DNA from: Clostridia bacterium
Lineage (GTDB): Bacteria > Bacillota > DSM-16504 > Desulfitibacterales > Desulfitibacteraceae
Reading direction: 5' to 3'
Assembly: GCA_018333845.1 (NCBI GenBank)
Contig: JAGXSK010000291.1
Location: forward strand, 1-7,890
DNA length: 7,890 nucleotides
Part shown: positions 5,161 through 7,890 of the stretch, one piece after another
Layout of the letters: each line of letters starts with the position of its first letter
Position numbering within the stretch: the stretch's first letter is position 1
Program-made: the position numbers and the translations under genes
The notes under the pieces: generated by a model
The model's database searches: none
The model's input: the letters and a program-made list of their open reading frames with translations, nothing else
What the model was told of the DNA's origin: nothing

Positions 5161-5709
5161 GTGAGTAATAGGGAAAATACAATAAGTTCTCAGTGTTTCT
5201 TTGAAGGCAGGATCCTGCGTTTAAGAGTTGATAAAGTTGAGCTGGAAGGGGGAAAGATAGGGGAGCGAGAAATTGTTGAGCATCCAGGTGCTGTAGCCAT
5301 TGTAGCTATTACCCAGGATAAAAAGGTTTTGCTGGTTACCCAATATAGAAAGCCAATGGAAAAGGAGCTTATGGAGATTCCTGCCGGCAAGCTTGAAAAA
5401 AATGAAATACCTTTAGCTTGTGCACAAAGAGAGCTATTAGAGGAAACAGGCTATATGGCTGATAATTGGAAGGAATTACTTGCTGTTTATACATCTCCAG
5501 GCTTTAGTAACGAAAGGGTAGTAATTTTTTTGGCAATGGACTTATCCAGGACATTAGATTTTCCCATGGATACTGAGGAAATAACCCGCCTTGATATAAT
5601 ACCTTTAGGGGATGTAATAGATTTAATTAAGGAAAACAAAATTGAGGATGCAAAAACTGTTGCTGGTATTCTTGCTGCTAAGGTTTTTTATGAAGATGAA
5701 ACAAACTAA
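5161..5709 (+). CDS. nudF: ADP-ribose pyrophosphatase (Nudix hydrolase)
   Basis: The 182-residue cytosolic enzyme hydrolyses ADP-ribose and related ADP-sugars to AMP and sugar phosphate. The Nudix box spans about 76-98, with G76, E82, R90-E91, E94-E95 and G97 at the required spacing (GKLEKNEIPLACAQRELLEE and then TGY). REIVEHPGAVAIVAI before it, and YTSPGFSNE shortly after it, are typical of the ADP-ribose pyrophosphatase subfamily. Length matches B. subtilis NudF. GTG 5161 is chosen over GTG 5152 and TTG 5158 on the Shine-Dalgarno position. The gene is divergent from mciZ and is first in a group with the ComB-like gene, spoIIM and perhaps xerD. No clear sigma-A promoter was found in the 96 bases between the mciZ and nudF start codons. 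Confidence 0.95.
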   Translation: MSNRENTISSQCFFEGRILRLRVDKVELEGGKIGEREIVEHPGAVAIVAITQDKKVLLVTQYRKPMEKELMEIPAGKLEKNEIPLACAQRELLEETGYMADNWKELLAVYTSPGFSNERVVIFLAMDLSRTLDFPMDTEEITRLDIIPLGDVIDLIKENKIEDAKTVAGILAAKVFYEDETN

Positions 5710-6355
5710 GGTTTATATGACGATGGATGCAAGTGGAGCTTATAAAGCGGCAATTAATGGACATATAGTTGTTATAGTAGACATTATAGACATGTCAACA
5801 AGCCTGGAAACTGCCCTGGAGATGGGTGCTGCAGCAGTATTTGGTGCTAGTCCTGACCAAATTTATGCTCCTGTTATAGTCAATCCTGAAAAAATTGCAA
5901 TGGGTGCTGCTTTCGTTGCTCAAAAATTAAATACTGAAGTGATAATAATTGGTGAGCCTAGATTTGCAAGCAAAGAAGAACAAATGGAAAACTGTCAAAG
6001 ATTAGTTAATAAACTCACTGAAATGAATACAAAAATCTGTGACTTTGTCCCCAATGTTGGCAAAGAGCTTTGGGCCTTTGCTCATATTGGCAAGAAAATT
6101 GCCATAGCTGTTACCAGCACAGGTGGAGTGGCCTTTGATGCTGCCTATAATGCTGGAGGTATTGTAACTACAGCAACCATTGCCCGAACCAGGCATATGA
6201 GGGGAAAAGCCCCAGCCCTAAAAGGTGCGTACAGGGCTAAAAACCTTGCACTTGAACTGAAAAGGGACATATCTTATGTAGCAGCAAGCTCTAAGTCCTA
6301 TGAAGATGTTTTGGCGGCAAAGTATTTGTGTGACCTTACAAAGGGCTTGTCATAA
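5690..6355 (+). CDS. ComB-like (2-phosphosulfolactate phosphatase superfamily) protein, function uncertain
   Basis: This 221-residue protein overlaps the end of nudF by 20 bases in another frame, so translation is probably coupled. The pattern HIVVIVDIIDMSTSLETAL (25-43), GEPR (88-91), then IAIAVTSTGG (137-146) and AAYNAGGIV follows the order of ComB motifs: a D-V-L-R-A-S-T-T segment, a G-E-R turn and a T-T-N-G-T strand followed by an A-G-A/V segment. ComB removes phosphate from 2-phosphosulfolactate in coenzyme M or sulfolactate synthesis. Here the arginine of the first motif reads D34 and the N-G-T is T-G-G, so catalysis or substrate may differ. No membrane segments. Start choice is uncertain: ATG 5690 has AAGG (5680-5683) six bases upstream, ATG 5696 lies 12 bases away, and the frame opens further upstream. 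I am confident it is a gene and only moderately confident of the family. Confidence 0.6.
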   Translation: MKMKQTKVYMTMDASGAYKAAINGHIVVIVDIIDMSTSLETALEMGAAAVFGASPDQIYAPVIVNPEKIAMGAAFVAQKLNTEVIIIGEPRFASKEEQMENCQRLVNKLTEMNTKICDFVPNVGKELWAFAHIGKKIAIAVTSTGGVAFDAAYNAGGIVTTATIARTRHMRGKAPALKGAYRAKNLALELKRDISYVAASSKSYEDVLAAKYLCDLTKGLS

Positions 6356-6365
6356 AACAAGCCTT
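6342..6365 (+). other. Hairpin over the stop codon before spoIIM
   Basis: AGGGCTTGT (6342-6350) pairs with ACAAGCCTT (6357-6365), nine pairs with one wobble, around a CATAAA loop that holds the TAA stop of the preceding gene. No T run follows, so it is not a standard terminator. It could stabilise or mark an RNA end between the two genes. Confidence 0.4.
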
Positions 6366-6377
6366 CCCGCATATCAT
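6350..6377 (+). promoter_or_regulatory. Weak sigma-E-like promoter before spoIIM
   Basis: TCATAAA (6350-6356), a 13-base spacer and CATATCAT (6370-6377) resemble the sigma-E pattern kmATATT / CATACAnT with two mismatches in each box. Start would be near 6384, about 26 bases before the spoIIM ATG. It is worth recording because spoIIM is a sigma-E gene in B. subtilis, but the match alone is weak. Confidence 0.3.
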
Positions 6378-6409
6378 GTAAAGAGAAGCGGTATGGGGGG
6401 ACAGCACTA

Positions 6410-7039
6410 ATGATAAAAGCCTTGCTAAAAATATGGTTTAACCATATAAGAGATCACATGGTGTTGTATATAATTACAATACTTATGTTTATTGGTGGCA
6501 GTTCCCTCGGTGCATATACTGTTAGTACCTTAAATGAATCTCAACTCCAGGAGTTGGTAGATTACTTTGACTATTTTTTAAAGGGTCTTACAAACTGGAA
6601 TGTAAATTCTGTAATAGTCACACAAGATGCCATTCTTAATAATCTTAAGTTTATTTTTTTAACCTGGACTTTAGGCCTAACTGTCATTGGAATTCCCGTT
6701 ATTTTATTAATAGTTGCCTTTAAAGGCTTTATTATGGGTTTTACAGTTGGCTTTCTAATTCTGCAAAAGGACTTTACAGGAATGCTCATAGCTATTTTTG
6801 CAGTATTGCCGCAAAATTTTTTCTACGTACCCAGCTTGATGATTTGTGCTGTGGCCGCAATAACCTTTTCATTGTGTTTGTTAAGGGGCACAATGGGCGG
6901 CAGGAAACTTTCAATATCCCATATGTTTATCAATTACATACTACTTTTGTTGATATTTTGCTTTTTTACAATAATAGGTGGATTATTAGAGGGCTACGGC
7001 GCACCCCTGACCATGAAAATTATAATAACATATTTTTAA
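6410..7039 (+). CDS. spoIIM: Stage II sporulation protein M
   Basis: This 209-residue polytopic membrane protein is part of the SpoIID/SpoIIM/SpoIIP engulfment machine in the mother-cell membrane, where SpoIIM helps recruit the peptidoglycan-cleaving SpoIIP and SpoIID to the septum. The short basic N-terminus IKALLKIWFNHIRDH is followed by a first membrane helix (about 17-38) with the family signature GGSSLGAY. After an extracytoplasmic loop with NNLKFIFLTWTLGLTVIGIPV come four more hydrophobic segments, including FKGFIMGFTVGFL and the LPQNFFYVPSL turn that is typical of SpoIIM. Length is normal. ATG 6410 has GGGGGG (6395-6400) nine bases upstream. The place between nudF and xerD is the same as in B. 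subtilis. Confidence 0.95.
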   Translation: MIKALLKIWFNHIRDHMVLYIITILMFIGGSSLGAYTVSTLNESQLQELVDYFDYFLKGLTNWNVNSVIVTQDAILNNLKFIFLTWTLGLTVIGIPVILLIVAFKGFIMGFTVGFLILQKDFTGMLIAIFAVLPQNFFYVPSLMICAVAAITFSLCLLRGTMGGRKLSISHMFINYILLLLIFCFFTIIGGLLEGYGAPLTMKIIITYF

Positions 7040-7065
7040 GTTAGCATAATACTAGTCTAAAATAT

Positions 7066-7114
7066 AACCTTCCCTCATACTTTTTAACATGTGAATGTTT
7101 AAAATAGGGAGGTT
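7066..7114 (+). promoter_or_regulatory. Long leader hairpin that buries the Shine-Dalgarno of the 7121 gene
   Basis: AACAT (7086-7090) pairs with ATGTT (7095-7099) around a GTGA loop (GNRA type). TTTT (7082-7085) then pairs with AAAA (7101-7104). At the base, AACCTTCCCT (7066-7075) pairs with AGGGAGGTT (7106-7114) with one bulge. The Shine-Dalgarno GGGAGG (7107-7112) is fully paired. No T run follows, so it is not a classic terminator of spoIIM. The pairing is read from sequence. Control of translation is inference. Confidence 0.55.
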
Positions 7115-7120
7115 AGTTTA

Positions 7121-7516
7121 ATGATTGTTATAACCATTCCAAATTGGCGCAAAAAGCTTATCATTTTAGCTTGTATAATTCTTTTGGCAGCTGCATTTAG
7201 TATAGGGTTAAACTATTACAAAAGCATCAACACTGCTATAGAATTTGAGGAAATGTTTGACAATCCAATTGGCTCTGAGGTACAGGCTCTAGAGGGTGAA
7301 GAAGAGGCTGCAGTAGAAGGTGCTCAAGAAGAAGCTGTTCAGATACCAGAAAATGAAGCTGAGGTAGTGGAGCATGACAATGATAATGGAATCTGTGAAA
7401 ATGAGAATAAAGACCAGGAAGCACCTGATAAGGGTAATCTAGAACAGGAGTTTGAGGAAAAAGAAGCGAAAAAGGGATTCTGGCAAAAAGTTCTAGAAAA
7501 GTTTCGCAAAGAATAA
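7121..7516 (+). CDS. Membrane-anchored acidic protein, unknown function
   Basis: I do not recognise a family for this 131-residue protein. A short basic N-terminus (NWRKK, 8-12) precedes one membrane helix at about 13-30. This is followed by a long low-complexity segment, roughly 41-115, very rich in glutamate with some aspartate and asparagine, and probably disordered. The last 15 residues, KKGFWQKVLEKFRKE, look like a basic amphipathic helix that could bind membrane or the acidic part. It lies between spoIIM and xerD, where B. subtilis has fur and the small membrane protein yqzK, but I see no sequence likeness to YqzK. ATG 7121 follows GGGAGG at eight bases, and that site is inside a hairpin. 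The codon use and clean start support a real gene. Confidence 0.7.
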   Translation: MIVITIPNWRKKLIILACIILLAAAFSIGLNYYKSINTAIEFEEMFDNPIGSEVQALEGEEEAAVEGAQEEAVQIPENEAEVVEHDNDNGICENENKDQEAPDKGNLEQEFEEKEAKKGFWQKVLEKFRKE

Positions 7517-7531
7517 TTTACTGACAGGAAT

Positions 7532-7578
7532 TTCCCATCTCTTGTGGAAGTAATCTATATTCCAGCAAGTGATGGGAG
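7532..7578 (+). promoter_or_regulatory. Leader hairpin covering the xerD Shine-Dalgarno
   Basis: CCCATC (7534-7539) pairs with GATGGG (7571-7576), extended outward by T-A and T-G pairs. After a T/T mismatch, CTTG (7541-7544) pairs with CAAG (7566-7569). After a bulged G, TGGAA (7545-7549) pairs with TTCCA (7560-7564), leaving a loop at 7550-7559. The Shine-Dalgarno GGGAG (7574-7578) lies in the right arm, six bases from the ATG. There is no terminal T run, although the structure could also slow or process the transcript from the gene before. Confidence 0.55.
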
Positions 7579-7584
7579 TTATTT

Positions 7585-7890
7585 ATGATGAGGGTTTTAT
7601 TAGAAAGATTTATACATTATCTTGCAGTTGAAAGAGGTCTGTCTGATAATACTTTATCCTCCTATTTAAGTGACCTTGAACAATTCATAACCTTTCTTGA
7701 GGAAAAGAATATTGCTTCTGTTCATGTGCTTAATAATCAACATTTAATAGAATATATCTTGTTTCTAAAATCAAATAGTAAGGCACCTGCAACTATTTCT
7801 AGAAACAGGGCAGCCATCAAAACCTTTATGAAGTTTCTTGTTAATGAGGGTATACTTGACAATAACCCTTCAGAGAATTTACAGTCCCCC
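7585..7890 (+). CDS. xerD: Tyrosine recombinase XerD, N-terminal part (3' end outside window)
   Basis: The frame is open from ATG 7585 to the right edge, 102 codons. The visible part is the SAM-like core-binding domain of Xer/phage-type integrases: LERFIHYLAVERGLSDNTLS, then YLSDLEQFITFLEEKNI, the ISRNRAAIKTFMKFLVNEG helix, and DNNPSENLQSP, which leads into the catalytic domain. The catalytic R-K-H-R-H-Y residues lie beyond the window. XerD resolves chromosome dimers at dif near the septum with a partner recombinase and FtsK/SpoIIIE-type translocases. Context (nudF, spoIIM, then xerD) favours XerD over XerC or a mobile integrase. ATG 7588 is an equally possible start. A hairpin covers the ribosome site. 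Confidence 0.9.
   Translation, partial: MMRVLLERFIHYLAVERGLSDNTLSSYLSDLEQFITFLEEKNIASVHVLNNQHLIEYILFLKSNSKAPATISRNRAAIKTFMKFLVNEGILDNNPSENLQSP

Noticed and set aside
6844..7044. 66-codon plus-strand frame inside the end of spoIIM
   Set aside because: Overlaps the conserved membrane helices of spoIIM in another frame, with no ribosome site.
7236..7424. Histidine- and leucine-rich minus-strand frame opposite the acidic protein
   Set aside because: It is the complement of a glutamate-rich repeat-like stretch and has no start signals.
7585..7890. Phage or transposon integrase at the right edge
   Set aside because: The core-binding domain reads as a typical chromosomal XerD, its context next to spoIIM is conserved, and there are no attachment-site repeats or cargo genes.

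Overview
The window is an AT-rich stretch from an endospore-forming member of the Bacillota, most likely a Clostridia-type lineage. The evidence is the sporulation genes spoIVB (3' end), spo0A and spoIIM, and a probable mciZ, in the order known from spore formers, ending in xerD. No mobile element, CRISPR array, rRNA or tRNA was seen. It is a core chromosomal neighbourhood with some poorly characterised genes in it.

Layout. Positions 1-99 hold the last 32 codons of spoIVB, followed by a strong intrinsic terminator. spo0A (286-1059) has its own control region with a sigma-H-like promoter and one 0A box, and ends at a second terminator. Next is a tight four-gene plus-strand unit (1180-4912): a SteA-type protein with a thiamin-pyrophosphokinase-like domain and a C-terminal membrane anchor, a family 2 glycosyltransferase, a polytopic MraY/WecA-superfamily sugar-phosphate transferase, and a DUF3866 protein of unknown function. 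The unit converges on a 42-codon minus-strand gene (4936-5064) that reads as MciZ, the mother-cell peptide inhibitor of FtsZ. It has a perfect Shine-Dalgarno and a sigma-E-like promoter. Diverging from it is the second plus-strand group: nudF (ADP-ribose pyrophosphatase), an overlapping gene for a protein resembling ComB (2-phosphosulfolactate phosphatase), spoIIM, a membrane-anchored very acidic protein, and the first 102 codons of xerD at the right edge.

How it fits together. Spo0A starts sporulation. SpoIVB and SpoIIM act later, in forespore signalling and engulfment. MciZ blocks further Z-ring assembly in the mother cell. SteA is linked to the division septum in Actinobacteria, and the glycosyltransferase pair beside it suggests a lipid-linked envelope glycan. 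From memory, the arrangement recN/steA/nudix/xerD also occurs in Actinobacteria, so this may be an old division and envelope neighbourhood into which spore formers have placed sporulation genes.

Most worth a second look: the mciZ candidate and its promoter; a hairpin inside mciZ that pairs well only as plus-strand RNA and could end the opposing operon; two consecutive genes (7121 and xerD) whose Shine-Dalgarno sequences are buried in long hairpins; and the uncharacterised proteins (DUF3866, ComB-like, acidic membrane protein).
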